A DNA stretch of 64,000 bases, taken from NCBI RefSeq assembly GCF_012932215.1, contig NZ_CP048788.1:1116001-1180000 (forward strand). The letters are read 5' to 3'. Shown one piece after another: positions 25,834-35,307 of this stretch. The notes under the pieces were generated by a model that saw only the letters and a list, made by a program, of their open reading frames with translations, made no database searches and was not told the origin of the DNA. How positions within the stretch are numbered: position 1 is the stretch's first letter; every line of letters begins with the position of its first letter. The DNA comes from Roseobacter ponti. Its GTDB lineage: Bacteria; Pseudomonadota; Alphaproteobacteria; Rhodobacterales; Rhodobacteraceae. The translations under genes and the position numbers were made by a program.

Positions 25834-27267
25834 GTGAACAGAAGCAGCCATGAGCCGAGTTTCCGCGAAAGCGTGGATCAGATGTTTAACCGCGCCGTTG
25901 GCCTGATGGACCTGTCGCCCGGGCTGGAGGAAAAAATCCGGGTCTGTAACGCCACGTATACCGTGCGTTTCGGCGTCCGCCTGCGGGGCGAGATCAAAAC
26001 ATTCACCGGCTACCGGTCTGTGCATTCTGAACACATGGAACCCGTCAAGGGCGGCATCCGCTTTTCGCTGGGCGTGAGCCAGGACGAGGTCGAGGCACTC
26101 GCGGCGCTCATGACCTATAAATGCGCGCTGGTGGAGGCACCTTTCGGCGGCTCGAAAGGCGGGCTCTGCATTGATCCGCGCGAATATGAGACGCACGAGC
26201 TTGAACTGATCACCCGGCGGTTTGCCTATGAGCTGATCAAGCGCGACCTGATCAATCCCAGCCAGAACGTGCCGGCGCCCGACATGGGCACCGGCGAGCG
26301 CGAAATGGCCTGGATTGCGGATCAGTACAAACGCATGAACACCACTGATATCAACGGCAATGCCTGTGTGACGGGCAAGCCGCTGAATGCAGGCGGTATT
26401 TCGGGCAGGGTCGAGGCGACGGGCCGGGGCGTTCAATATGCGCTGCGCGCGTTCTTCCGCGATGAGGAAGGTATGAAAAAGGCGGGCCTCTCAGGGGATC
26501 TGGAGGGCAAAAAGATCATCGTCCAGGGCCTGGGCAACGTGGGCTATCACGCGGCGAAATTCCTGTCCGAGGAAGACGGCAGTATCATCGTCGGCATTAT
26601 CGAACATGATGGCGGGCTCTACAATCCCGACGGTCTGGACGTTGAAGCCGTCCGCTCGTGGATATCAAAGCACGGCGGCGTGTCGGGATATTCGGATATG
26701 CATCAGGTCGCCGACGGCACTAAAATCCTCGAAGAGCCCTGTGACATTCTGATCCCGGCGGCTCTTGAGGGTGTCGTCAATCTTGAAAACGCAGCACGCG
26801 TTCAGGCAAGCCTGATCATTGAGGCGGCGAACGGCCCCGTGACTGCCGGCGCTGACCAGATCCTGCGCGAGAAGGGCACTGTGATTATCCCGGACATGTA
26901 TGCAAACGCGGGTGGCGTGACGGTGAGTTATTTCGAGTGGGTCAAAAACCTCAGCCATATCCGGTTCGGTCGGATGCAGCGGCGCCAGGAAGAATCCCGC
27001 CACCAGCTGCTGATCAATGAGCTGGAACGCCTGTCGACCGACAAAGACCTTGGCTGGACGCTGAGCCCGGGGTTCAAGCAGAAATATCTGCAGGGTGCGG
27101 ATGAGCTGGAACTGGTGCGTTCCGGTCTCGATGACACGATGCGGATTGCCTATCAGTCGATGGCGGATGTCTGGCACGGGCGCGAGGATGTCGATGACCT
27201 GCGCACCGCCGCCTATCTTGTGGCGATCGGCAAGGTGGCCGCGAGCTATCAGGCCAAGGGGCTGTAA
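25834..27267 (+). CDS. Glutamate dehydrogenase (Glu/Leu/Phe/Val dehydrogenase family)
   Basis: 477 residues from a GTG at 25834, seven bases after AGGGAG. It interconverts glutamate with 2-oxoglutarate and ammonium. The substrate-side segment PVKGGIRFS, the region with the catalytic lysine (MTYKCALVEAPFGGSKGG), and the nucleotide-binding VQGLGNVGYHAAKFL (about residue 235) are intact. Coenzyme preference cannot be read with confidence. Upstream ATG (25801) would add 11 residues and has no ribosome site. A terminator follows. Confidence 0.92.
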   Translation: MNRSSHEPSFRESVDQMFNRAVGLMDLSPGLEEKIRVCNATYTVRFGVRLRGEIKTFTGYRSVHSEHMEPVKGGIRFSLGVSQDEVEALAALMTYKCALVEAPFGGSKGGLCIDPREYETHELELITRRFAYELIKRDLINPSQNVPAPDMGTGEREMAWIADQYKRMNTTDINGNACVTGKPLNAGGISGRVEATGRGVQYALRAFFRDEEGMKKAGLSGDLEGKKIIVQGLGNVGYHAAKFLSEEDGSIIVGIIEHDGGLYNPDGLDVEAVRSWISKHGGVSGYSDMHQVADGTKILEEPCDILIPAALEGVVNLENAARVQASLIIEAANGPVTAGADQILREKGTVIIPDMYANAGGVTVSYFEWVKNLSHIRFGRMQRRQEESRHQLLINELERLSTDKDLGWTLSPGFKQKYLQGADELELVRSGLDDTMRIAYQSMADVWHGREDVDDLRTAAYLVAIGKVAASYQAKGL

Positions 27268-27316
27268 CTCAGCCCCGGGCGGAGCAGTGTCGCCGCCGGC
27301 CAGTGAGACTTCATGT

Positions 27317-27345
27317 AAAAAAGGGCGCGTCTGATACGCGCCCTT
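27317..27345. terminator. Bidirectional Rho-independent terminator
   Basis: AAGGGCGCGT pairs with ACGCGCCCTT around CTGAT, flanked by an A-run on the left and a T-rich stretch on the right. It lies between the convergent glutamate dehydrogenase and TadG-like genes and can serve both. Confidence 0.85.
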
Positions 27346-27369
27346 TGCTTTCGTGCTGTCCGGTCCGGG

Positions 27370-28842
27370 TCAGTTGACCATCCGGAAGTAGGGCGCGCGC
27401 AGGTGGTCCTGATTTCCGTAACCGTCACAAAAGCCCATGTTCATGTTGCTTGTGCCGTCGATCCGGCCCCCGGCGATGAAAGAAACGCCCTCGATCCCGT
27501 CGGCCTGCGCGGCGAACTGAATATCGCCGGCTGCCAGGATCTGCGCGCCATAGCCCGCAAGACCGGATGCTGCTTCAAATCCACCCATCGTCAGGATGAT
27601 CGACCCGCTGTCAGGTGAGCAGTGGTCGTCCAGACCCATCTGCACGTGTGACGCGCTGACCGATTTGGCATCCGTGCTTGTGGTCGCGAGGATGGTCCCA
27701 TCGAGGATCGTGCCATTGGCGAATTTGATATCGCAGTTGGTCACAAGAACGAAGTCCGAGAAAGTGTCGGCCGAGAATGTGATATCGCCGTTGCCCGAAC
27801 AGACCGTTGTGTAGATCCGGTTTGCCAGCGGGAAGTTTGCGGGTGTCACGCTCTTCTTACCGGTCCCCAGCGGGATCATCGCGGTGTTGCCGCCGCCGTC
27901 TGTCGTGTCACCGTCAGGATCGGTTGTCGGGTCAGGCTCAGTCGTCGTTCCGCTTCCGTTGCCATTGCCATTGCCGTTACCGCCCGCAGCCGTTGCGGAA
28001 ACCGGCTCTGACAGAATAATCGGCGTCGTATCAGAGGTAATGCCCGCCATCTCCGCATATTCATAGCTGCCGTCGTAATAGCTCTGGATCATTTCAGGCA
28101 GGCGGCGCAGCAGACGCTGGCGGTATTTACCCGTACGCAGAGCGCTTTCCAGTCCTTCGTTTTTCTCAAAACCGGAGGACGGAATATCCAGGTTGGCAAG
28201 ATCGGGCATCGATACCACGGTGCCGGGCTCAAAGAAGTTGTTCTGGTTGATGCTCACGTAGGTATTGGAGTGGATGCAAAAGCCATCGGTGTAGCTGTTG
28301 TTGGACTGAATATCGACAACATTATCAGCTACAAAGCCCTCGTTGAAACACGGCGGGTAATAGGTATCGTAGACCGCGTTCGTGCGCAGCGTGAAATCAT
28401 CAAAGCCGATCATGCTGAGCAGGATTGTGCGTGATGTATTGCCCCGCGATGGCTCCATTTCGGCCCACACCCGTACGGATGTTTTCGAGCTTGAATCGAC
28501 TGTGAACTGCTGTGTGTCCGGATCCCAGACGCCGAACTCCACATCGGATGAAATGATCGCATCACCGAACTGAATATCGGGCAGCATCTCACCGATGGTC
28601 TGCATCGCCATATCAACGGAATCTTCCGCGCTTTCAAACTCGCGCGTGTACAGAGCGGCATGTGCTGCGGTGTCGGCAGCGATCTGCATCTCGGTGTATT
28701 CCGAGACGGCCTTGTGATAGTCGACGGCAAGGCCGCCCATCACGATGAAGATCAGACAGAAGAAAATTGCCAGCGGTGTCGCGGAACCATCTTCTTCTTC
28801 TGCAAAGGTTTGTTTCAGAGCGGTGAAGTCAGAATAGGTCAT
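27370..28842 (-). CDS. TadG-like pilus/Flp-associated protein
   Basis: 490 residues from an ATG at 28842, one base behind the TadE-like stop. After a short start the TadE/TadG-type segment EDGSATPLAIFFCLIFIVMG is a type IV prepilin-like hydrophobic helix. A large extracellular domain follows, with a low-complexity insert of Gly-Asn repeats and Thr/Asp-rich sequence (about residues 285-325). Cysteine-rich segments (NCDIKF, HCSPDSG, GFCDGYG) suggest disulfides. The family helps Flp/Tad pilus biogenesis. The rest of a tad locus is absent here, so it may serve a distant locus. Confidence 0.75.
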   Translation of the reverse strand: MTYSDFTALKQTFAEEEDGSATPLAIFFCLIFIVMGGLAVDYHKAVSEYTEMQIAADTAAHAALYTREFESAEDSVDMAMQTIGEMLPDIQFGDAIISSDVEFGVWDPDTQQFTVDSSSKTSVRVWAEMEPSRGNTSRTILLSMIGFDDFTLRTNAVYDTYYPPCFNEGFVADNVVDIQSNNSYTDGFCIHSNTYVSINQNNFFEPGTVVSMPDLANLDIPSSGFEKNEGLESALRTGKYRQRLLRRLPEMIQSYYDGSYEYAEMAGITSDTTPIILSEPVSATAAGGNGNGNGNGSGTTTEPDPTTDPDGDTTDGGGNTAMIPLGTGKKSVTPANFPLANRIYTTVCSGNGDITFSADTFSDFVLVTNCDIKFANGTILDGTILATTSTDAKSVSASHVQMGLDDHCSPDSGSIILTMGGFEAASGLAGYGAQILAAGDIQFAAQADGIEGVSFIAGGRIDGTSNMNMGFCDGYGNQDHLRAPYFRMVN

Positions 28843-28843
28843 A

Positions 28844-29287
28844 TCAATACTCAATGATGTGCTGCGCGCGCACCCCGACACGAATGCCGGAGAAGCTGTT
28901 GCGCAGGAAGTTAAAGGGCATCAGGTCGGTGGCCTGGGCGGTCAGAACTGTCGTCACGAAACCGTTGTTGATCTCCGTGGTCACCGCCATGGTCGGCGCG
29001 TCGATATAGGCCAGCTCGGCAAGCACGAAGGTTTCGGTTTCGGTTTCGGCTTCGTCGTCGGTTTCTCCGGCGATCCGCCCCAGCGAGACCATCCGGTTGG
29101 CGTCCTGTACCACCCGCAGCATTTGCGATTCGACGTAGAATACCATCGTGATGTTCATGATCAGCGCCAGAAGAATGGCAAAGATCGGCATCCAGATGAT
29201 GGCCTCAAGTGTGAAACTGCCATCCTCGCTGCGCCGGAAATGACCTGACACTGCTGACAGTCCCTTGTTATGCTTTCGTTTTTGCAT
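28844..29287 (-). CDS. TadE-like pilus protein
   Basis: 147 residues. After a basic start (MQKRKHNKGLSAVSGHFRR) comes EDGSFTLEAIIWMPIFAILL, the prepilin-like motif of TadE family minor pilins with the conserved Glu five residues after the cleavage region. The remainder is an extracellular domain; an ETETETF stretch is a small repeat. It is co-transcribed with the TadG-like gene (one-base gap). An upstream GTG at 29308 is possible but has no better ribosome site. Confidence 0.75.
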   Translation of the reverse strand: MQKRKHNKGLSAVSGHFRRSEDGSFTLEAIIWMPIFAILLALIMNITMVFYVESQMLRVVQDANRMVSLGRIAGETDDEAETETETFVLAELAYIDAPTMAVTTEINNGFVTTVLTAQATDLMPFNFLRNSFSGIRVGVRAQHIIEY

Positions 29288-29457
29288 GTTCGTGACGCCT
29301 TGTTCCACGACGCACCTCTGCGTCTTTGATAGATCAACCTACCTCGCGATTGCGGCATTAGATGGGGCGGATTGTGAAAATTGTCCCCTTTTTCCGAAGG
29401 TCGCCCCCGACAGAAGGAAAGCCATCCTCTGACCGGGCAGGCGGGGCGATGATTCTT

Positions 29458-29531
29458 AAATCAGAGTTTGATTTCAGCGCTCTGTCCGGGCGGCCGGTCA
29501 TTTCGCGGCAACCCCGGACAGGTCGGGGTTG
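29458..29531 (+). promoter_or_regulatory. Structured leader region ahead of the second sarcosine oxidase operon
   Basis: The 513-base gap 29288-29800 has no convincing gene. Within it AAATCA (29458-29463) and TGATTT (29469-29474) form an inverted repeat. Further on, CTGTCCGGG (29482-29490) can pair with CCCGGACAG (29513-29521), while CAACCCCG (29509-29516) can pair with CGGGGTTG (29524-29531). These last two hairpins share bases and exclude each other, the logic of an attenuator or riboswitch. No known riboswitch class is recognised. It may instead hold operators. Confidence 0.4.
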
Positions 29532-29800
29532 AGCACATAACGGCAGGTTTATGGCACAAATGGGACAGTTTTCAGCGCGGGATGCCCGGGTCGGACAACC
29601 ACAGATTGCGCATCAGAAGACCCGGTGCATGCGGGCGCCTGCAGCACCTTCCGGCAGGGTGCGCGGCGAAAGGTCCCACATCCGGGCAGATTGAAAAAAC
29701 GACGCCGCCGGGTCGGTTTCTGTCATTGCAGTCCGCGCAGCGATTGGTACCGTCCCGGGCAGAGACAATGACGCCGCGGGCGGTGTCAGGGGAGATCAGG

Positions 29801-31054
29801 ATGCGGTTTTCGGGTTTGCGTGTGTTGCGCGAGGGGCTGACAGGCAACAGGGGCTGGGCACCACACTGGCGGGATCCTGAGCCGAAATCCGAATATGACG
29901 TTGTGATCATCGGTGGCGGCGGGCATGGGCTTTCCACCGCCTATTACCTCGCGAAAAACCACGGGATCACAAATGTTGCCGTGCTTGAAAAGGGTTATAT
30001 CGGCGGCGGCAACGTGGGGCGGAATACCACGATCGTGCGTGCCAACTACTTTCTGCCGGGCAACTCAGAGTTTTACAGCCATTCGCTGAAGCTCTGGGAA
30101 GGCATGGAGGAAGACCTGAATTACAACGTGATGCATTCGCAGCGTGGTCTCATCAATCTTTTCCACTCCGACGGGCAGCGCGATGCCTTTGTACGGCGCG
30201 GCAATTCGATGATCGCGCAGGGCGACGACGCGGTGCTGCTGGACCGTGAGGGCGTGCGCAAACATCTGCCCTATCTGGATTTCGACAACGTGCGTTTCCC
30301 GATCTACGGCGGACTGCTGCACCCGCGCGGCGGCTCTGCGCGCCATGACGCGGTGGCCTGGGGCTACGGGCGCGGAGCAGACCAGCGCGGTGTTGATCTG
30401 CTGCAGAACTGCGAAGTCACCGGTATTGATATCGAAAACGGTAAGGTGCGCGGTGTGCAGACTTCGCGCGGGCCGATCCGCGCCAAAAAGGTCGCGATTG
30501 TCGTGGCAGGGCGCTCAGGGCAGGTGGCGGCAATGGCCGGAATGCGTCTGCCGATCGAGAGCCATGTGCTGCAGGCTTTTGTCACCGAGGGTCTCAAGCC
30601 GGTCATTGATCACGTGGTGAGCTTCGGCATGGGGCACTTTTACATCAGCCAGTCGGATAAGGGCGGGCTGGTCTTCGGCGGCGACATCGATTTCTACGCC
30701 TCCTATGCGCAGCGCGGCAATCTGCCGATGAAAGAGCATGTGATGGAGGCGGGGATGACGCTGATGCCGATGATCGGCAAAGCAAAGGTGCTGCGTTCCT
30801 GGGGCGGGATCATGGATATGACGCCCGATGGCTCGCCGATCATCGACAAAACCGATACAGAAGGCCTCTTTATAGACTGCGGCTGGTGTTATGGCGGCTT
30901 CAAGGCGGTGCCGGGCTCTGGCTGGGCGCTGGCGCATCTGATGGCGACAGGTGAGTCGCATGAGACGGCGCGCGGCTTCAGGCTCGACCGGTACCGGACC
31001 GGCCGGGGCATTATCGACGAAGAGGGCACCGGCTCTCAGCACAACCTGCACTGA
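29801..31054 (+). CDS. soxB: Sarcosine oxidase beta subunit
   Basis: 417 residues. Start at 29801 behind AGGGGAGATCAGG. It is the catalytic FAD/FMN subunit of heterotetrameric sarcosine oxidase, which oxidises sarcosine (N-methylglycine) to glycine with release of H2O2 and loading of the methyl group onto tetrahydrofolate. The FAD-binding YDVVIIGGGGHGLSTAYYL is at residues 32-50. His182 in GSARHDAVAWGY is at the position of covalent FMN attachment in this family. The C-terminal DCGWCYGGFKAVPGSG segment is typical. First gene of a complete soxBDAG operon. Confidence 0.95.
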   Translation: MRFSGLRVLREGLTGNRGWAPHWRDPEPKSEYDVVIIGGGGHGLSTAYYLAKNHGITNVAVLEKGYIGGGNVGRNTTIVRANYFLPGNSEFYSHSLKLWEGMEEDLNYNVMHSQRGLINLFHSDGQRDAFVRRGNSMIAQGDDAVLLDREGVRKHLPYLDFDNVRFPIYGGLLHPRGGSARHDAVAWGYGRGADQRGVDLLQNCEVTGIDIENGKVRGVQTSRGPIRAKKVAIVVAGRSGQVAAMAGMRLPIESHVLQAFVTEGLKPVIDHVVSFGMGHFYISQSDKGGLVFGGDIDFYASYAQRGNLPMKEHVMEAGMTLMPMIGKAKVLRSWGGIMDMTPDGSPIIDKTDTEGLFIDCGWCYGGFKAVPGSGWALAHLMATGESHETARGFRLDRYRTGRGIIDEEGTGSQHNLH

Positions 31055-31108
31055 GGAGACTGTCATGGCCACGGGCGGGCTGATAATTATTCATGTGGAG
31101 GGCCGGAT

Positions 31109-31381
31109 ATGCGACTGACCTGTCCGGTTTGCGGCGAACGCGATCGCCGGGAGTTTTATTACCAGGGGGCAGCTGTCGCCATGAACCGCCCGTCACCCGA
31201 TGCGGGGGCGGAGGCCTGGGACAATTACGTGCACCTGCGCGAAAACCCTGCGGGTGAGACGCGTGATATGTGGCAGCACGACGGAGGCTGCGGTGCCTGG
31301 CTGGTTGTCACGCGCAACACTGTCACTCATGAGATCAGCGACGTGTCCCTGGCCAGTGATCCCGCAGGAGAGAGCGTATGA
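31109..31381 (+). CDS. soxD: Sarcosine oxidase delta subunit
   Basis: 90 residues. It has the family's zinc ligands: CPVC (Cys5, Cys8), His57 and Cys61 (QHDGGC). SoxD is a small zinc-binding subunit that stabilises the complex with no catalytic role of its own. Its stop overlaps the soxA start by four bases (ATGA). Confidence 0.95.
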   Translation: MRLTCPVCGERDRREFYYQGAAVAMNRPSPDAGAEAWDNYVHLRENPAGETRDMWQHDGGCGAWLVVTRNTVTHEISDVSLASDPAGESV

Positions 31382-34314
31382 GGATCGAGGGAAAGGGACT
31401 TATTGACCGCACGCGCACTGTCCGGTTTCAGTTCGATGAGATCGGCCACACGGCTTACGAGGGCGACACGGTTGCCTCGGCGCTGCTGGCTGCCGGGCGC
31501 AAACTTGTGGCGCGCTCCTTCAAGTATCACCGCCCGCGCGGCGTGCTGACCGCCGGCAGCGAGGAGCCGAATGCACTGATCACTACCGGACGGGGGGCAG
31601 CCTCTGAGCCAAATGTGCGGGCAACCGTTCAGGAGGTCTTTGACGGGCTTGAGACGCGAAGTCAGAACGCCTGGCCGTCGCTGAAACTTGATGTAATGCA
31701 ACTCAATGATCTGGTTCATCCCTTTCTGGGGGCGGGATTTTATTACAAAACCTTCATGTGGCCGCATGGTTTCTGGGAAAAGCTTTATGAGCCGGTGATC
31801 CGGCGGGCCGCGGGTCTGGGTGGTCTGAGCGGCGCACACAATGACGATAAATACGAGCGCGCATGGGCGTTCTGCGATCTGCTGATCATCGGGGCAGGGC
31901 CTGCGGGGCTGATGGCGGCGCTGGTTGCGGGCCGCGCGGGCGCAGACGTGATTCTGGCGGATGAAGACAGCCTGCCGGGTGGCCGGCTCAACGCGGAAAC
32001 CCTGACAGTCGACGGCATGGCCGGCAGTGACTGGGCCGCGGGTGCCGTAGCTGAGTTGCACGGCATGTCCAATGTCCGGATCATGACGCGCACGACGGTG
32101 ACCGGCGCCTATGACCAGGGAACATACGGCGCGCTTGAACGGGTCAGCTCCCATCTTGCGGCGCCGGCAGCAGGTGCGCCGCGCGAAACCTTCTGGCGGA
32201 TCGTGGCGAAACGCTCGGTTCTTGCGGCCGGCGCGCTGGAACGTCCGGTCGCTTTCCCGAATAATGACCGGCCTGGCATCATGACGGCCTCTGCTGTGCG
32301 GGCCTATCTCAACCGCTGGGGCGTTGCGGCCGGCAAACAGGTAGCGATCTTTGGCAATAACGACGATGCGCACCGTACCGCGCGTGACCTTTCCGAGGCC
32401 GGCGTGGACATCGCCGCCGTTATTGACAGCCGGCCTGACGGTTCGGTCCCGGCGGCCTCCTGGCCGGTTTTCAAAGACAGCCATGTGGTCGATACGGCGG
32501 GCCGGCTTGCCCTGCGCTCTGTGACTGTCAAAGGACCGGCGGGCGAAAAAGTGATCGCGGCGGACTGCCTGGCGATGTCGGGTGGCTGGAACCCGACGGT
32601 GCACATGACCTGCCACATGAACGGGCGTCCTGTCTGGCGTGAGGACATCGCAGCCTTCGTGCCACAGGCGGGTGCCATTCCCGGCATGCTGACAGCGGGT
32701 GCGTGCAATGGCGATTTCAGCACAGCGGCCTGTCTGTCGGCCGGGGCCGATGCGGCGAAATCCGTGCTGAAGGATCTTGGCATGCGCGTGCCGCGCCTCA
32801 AAGCGCCTGATGCGGATGACAGCGCCTATGTAATCACGCCACTCTGGACGGTTCCGGGCAAGGACCGCGCCTGGCTCGATTTTCAGAACGATGTGACCGT
32901 CAAAGATGTGAAGCAGGCAGCGCGTGAGAACTTCCGCTCGGTCGAGCATATGAAGCGCTACACCACACAGGGCATGGCACCGGATCAGGGTAAAAACTCC
33001 AATGTCGCAGCACTGGCCGTGCTGGCAGATGCCACCGGGCGCGCCATTCCTGAGACCGGAACGACAACCTTCCGCCCGCCTTATGTACCTGTTTCCATTG
33101 CGGCAATGGGTGCCGGTGCGCAGGGCGCAGGCTTCGCGCCGCAGCGTTTTACCACCTCGCACACCGCCAGCGTTGAGATGGGTGCACCGATGATCGAGGC
33201 TGGTCTGTGGTACCGTCCGAGCTATTTCCCGCGCAGTGGCGAGACCACCTGGCGTCAATCCTGTGACCGGGAGGTGGGGTTCGTGCGCGAGGCGGTGGGC
33301 GTCTGTGATGTCTCGACGCTCGGCAAGATCGATCTGCAGGGGCCGGGGGCTGCGGAGTTCCTCGACCTGGTCTATTCCAACACCTTCTCGACGCTCAAAG
33401 AGGGCCGCGTGCGCTACGGGCTGATGCTGCGCGAGGACGGTCATGTGATGGACGACGGCACGACGGCACGCCTCGGGCCGGAGCATTTCGTGATGACGAC
33501 GACAACGGCGGCGGCAGGCAACGTCATGCGCCACCTCGAGTTTGTGCATCAGGTGCTGCGGCCTGATCTCGATGTGCGGTTCATGTCGGTCACTGAGCAG
33601 TGGGCGCAGTTTGCCGTGGCGGGGCCGCGCGCGCGCGACCTGCTGAACGGGCTGCTGAAAACGCCGCTCGACAATGACACCTGGCCGTTCATGGCCTGCG
33701 GTCCGGTGACGGTCTGCGGGATTGCGGGGCGACTTTTCCGGATCTCCTTCTCGGGCGAGCATGCCTATGAGGTTGCCGTGCCGTCGCGTTATGGCGAGAG
33801 CCTGTTCACGGAACTCGTCAGCCGTGCAGAGAGCATGGAGGGCGGTGCCTATGGCATGGAAGCGCTCAACGTGCTGCGCATCGAAAAAGGCCATATCACC
33901 CACGCGGAAATTCACGGGCGCACGACCGCATTTGATATCGGATTTGCCCGGATGGTGAGCGCGAAAAAGGACTGTATCGGCCAGACGATGGCAGCGCGCG
34001 AGGGGCTGACCGACCCCGGACGTCAGCAGCTTGTCGGGCTGAAACCGGTTACCCCGGGCGGGCAGATAACCGCCGGCGCGCATCTCTTCAATGTGGGCAA
34101 GGAGGCCACCCGTATCAATGATCAGGGCTATGTCACCTCGGTGGCGTTCTCACCGACGCTGGGCCATATGATCGGGCTGGGCTTCATTGCACGCGGGCCG
34201 GAACGGATGGGCGAAACCGTGCGTCTGGTGGATGCTGTGCGCGGGGTCGAAACCAGCGTGGAGATCTGCTCGCCGGTCTTTGTGGATCCTGAAGGAGGGC
34301 GCGTACGTGGCTGA
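31378..34314 (+). CDS. soxA: Sarcosine oxidase alpha subunit (complete, second copy)
   Basis: 978 residues, full length. The N-terminal domain (YEGDTVASALLAAGRKLV, KYHRPRGVLTAGSEEPNAL) has the ferredoxin-like fold of the family; a nucleotide-binding domain follows (DLLIIGAGPAGLMAALVAG, about residue 164), then the C-terminal folate-binding aminomethyltransferase-like domain from about residue 590. Start is the ATG overlapping the soxD stop. It is paralogous to the truncated copy at the start of the window. Confidence 0.95.
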   Translation: MRIEGKGLIDRTRTVRFQFDEIGHTAYEGDTVASALLAAGRKLVARSFKYHRPRGVLTAGSEEPNALITTGRGAASEPNVRATVQEVFDGLETRSQNAWPSLKLDVMQLNDLVHPFLGAGFYYKTFMWPHGFWEKLYEPVIRRAAGLGGLSGAHNDDKYERAWAFCDLLIIGAGPAGLMAALVAGRAGADVILADEDSLPGGRLNAETLTVDGMAGSDWAAGAVAELHGMSNVRIMTRTTVTGAYDQGTYGALERVSSHLAAPAAGAPRETFWRIVAKRSVLAAGALERPVAFPNNDRPGIMTASAVRAYLNRWGVAAGKQVAIFGNNDDAHRTARDLSEAGVDIAAVIDSRPDGSVPAASWPVFKDSHVVDTAGRLALRSVTVKGPAGEKVIAADCLAMSGGWNPTVHMTCHMNGRPVWREDIAAFVPQAGAIPGMLTAGACNGDFSTAACLSAGADAAKSVLKDLGMRVPRLKAPDADDSAYVITPLWTVPGKDRAWLDFQNDVTVKDVKQAARENFRSVEHMKRYTTQGMAPDQGKNSNVAALAVLADATGRAIPETGTTTFRPPYVPVSIAAMGAGAQGAGFAPQRFTTSHTASVEMGAPMIEAGLWYRPSYFPRSGETTWRQSCDREVGFVREAVGVCDVSTLGKIDLQGPGAAEFLDLVYSNTFSTLKEGRVRYGLMLREDGHVMDDGTTARLGPEHFVMTTTTAAAGNVMRHLEFVHQVLRPDLDVRFMSVTEQWAQFAVAGPRARDLLNGLLKTPLDNDTWPFMACGPVTVCGIAGRLFRISFSGEHAYEVAVPSRYGESLFTELVSRAESMEGGAYGMEALNVLRIEKGHITHAEIHGRTTAFDIGFARMVSAKKDCIGQTMAAREGLTDPGRQQLVGLKPVTPGGQITAGAHLFNVGKEATRINDQGYVTSVAFSPTLGHMIGLGFIARGPERMGETVRLVDAVRGVETSVEICSPVFVDPEGGRVRG

Positions 34315-34852
34315 TCCTGTTGCGAAATCTGCCTGCGCAGGGCTCCTGCCTGTGACCGTCGGCGCGTTGTCTCTGGAAGAGACTGACATCGGCGTTCTGA
34401 CCACGGTCGCGCCTTATCTCGGGCGCGGGGCCGATCTTTCGGCCGCGATGGAAAAGGCACACGGGGTGACGCTGCCCGGGCCCGGCCGGACAACCGGTGA
34501 AGGCGACGCGCGGGCCATCTGGTTCGGGCGGGACATGGCGCTGCTGGTGGGCCCCGCGCCGGATGCGGCACTGGCAAAATACGCGGCTCTGACGGATCAG
34601 TCCGACGCCTGGGCTGTCGTCACGCTGAGCGGAGAAGGGTCGGATGACGCCCTGGCAAGGCTTGTTCCGCTCGATCTGCGCGCGGCACAGTTTGAAGCCG
34701 GGCACACGGCCCGCAGCCAGATCATGCATATGAATGCGTCCATCACCCGCACTGGCCCGGACAGTTTTCTCATCCTGGTGTTCCGGGCCATGGCGCAGAC
34801 CCTCGTGCACGAGCTGAAAACAGCTATGGAAGGTGTCGCTGCACGTCGCTAA
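34307..34852 (+). CDS. soxG: Sarcosine oxidase gamma subunit (second copy)
   Basis: 181 residues from a GTG at 34307 behind GAAGGAGGGC, overlapping soxA by eight bases. It has the SoxG features FGRDMALLVG and the final RAMAQTLVHELK. It completes the operon soxB-soxD-soxA-soxG. In comparison with the copy at 1499-2080, length and some segments are shared but overall identity looks low. Confidence 0.9.
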   Translation: MADPVAKSACAGLLPVTVGALSLEETDIGVLTTVAPYLGRGADLSAAMEKAHGVTLPGPGRTTGEGDARAIWFGRDMALLVGPAPDAALAKYAALTDQSDAWAVVTLSGEGSDDALARLVPLDLRAAQFEAGHTARSQIMHMNASITRTGPDSFLILVFRAMAQTLVHELKTAMEGVAARR

Positions 34853-34885
34853 ACTGGTCCGAACTCAAGTAGCGGAGACTTTATA

Positions 34886-35191
34886 ATGTTGCGTTTTTCC
34901 CTCGTTGCCGTGCTGGCTCTGACCGCAGTGCCGGCTTTTGCACAAACCGAAAAAGAAGTAAGCTGCGGCCACCAGGCGGATCTGACAGCCGCGGTCGTGC
35001 AGGCAAGGCTCGACGGTGTCGCGGAACGTGATGTTCCCGAAGAACTGGCAAAAATCGCCACATGGCCCGAGAACTACACGGCTGTGATGGTTCCGGTCAT
35101 AGCACCCTATATCTATGAGCAGAAACGCCGTGACCTGCGCAAAAGCGACCTGCGCAGCACGACATACGCGCAATGCATGTCGCTCAACTGA
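34886..35191 (+). CDS. Small exported protein of unknown function
   Basis: 101 residues. Signal peptide MLRFSLVAVLALTAVPAFA, cleavage expected after AFA. The mature part is helical with two cysteines (SCGHQ at about 31 and QCMSLN near the end) that could pair in the periplasm. No domain recognised. The start has GCGGAGAC upstream. It sits 33 bases behind soxG and may be transcribed with it. Confidence 0.7.
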   Translation: MLRFSLVAVLALTAVPAFAQTEKEVSCGHQADLTAAVVQARLDGVAERDVPEELAKIATWPENYTAVMVPVIAPYIYEQKRRDLRKSDLRSTTYAQCMSLN

Positions 35192-35307
35192 CCATCTGAT
35201 CTGACGCAAAATGGCACGACCCGGCAGTCGTTTCTGCCGGCGGCGCGTCTGTGCTTTCGTGCCGGCAAACTCTGGACTCTGACCGGGCGCTTGCAGATAA
35301 ACGGTAC

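Noticed and set aside
29468-29800. N-terminal extension of SoxB by 111 codons
   Set aside because: The added sequence is unlike SoxB; a good ribosome site and the usual N-terminus are at 29801.
31327-34083. Minus-strand open frame of 918 codons opposite soxA
   Set aside because: SoxA is full length with all domains on the plus strand; the antisense protein is Arg/His-rich without any motif.
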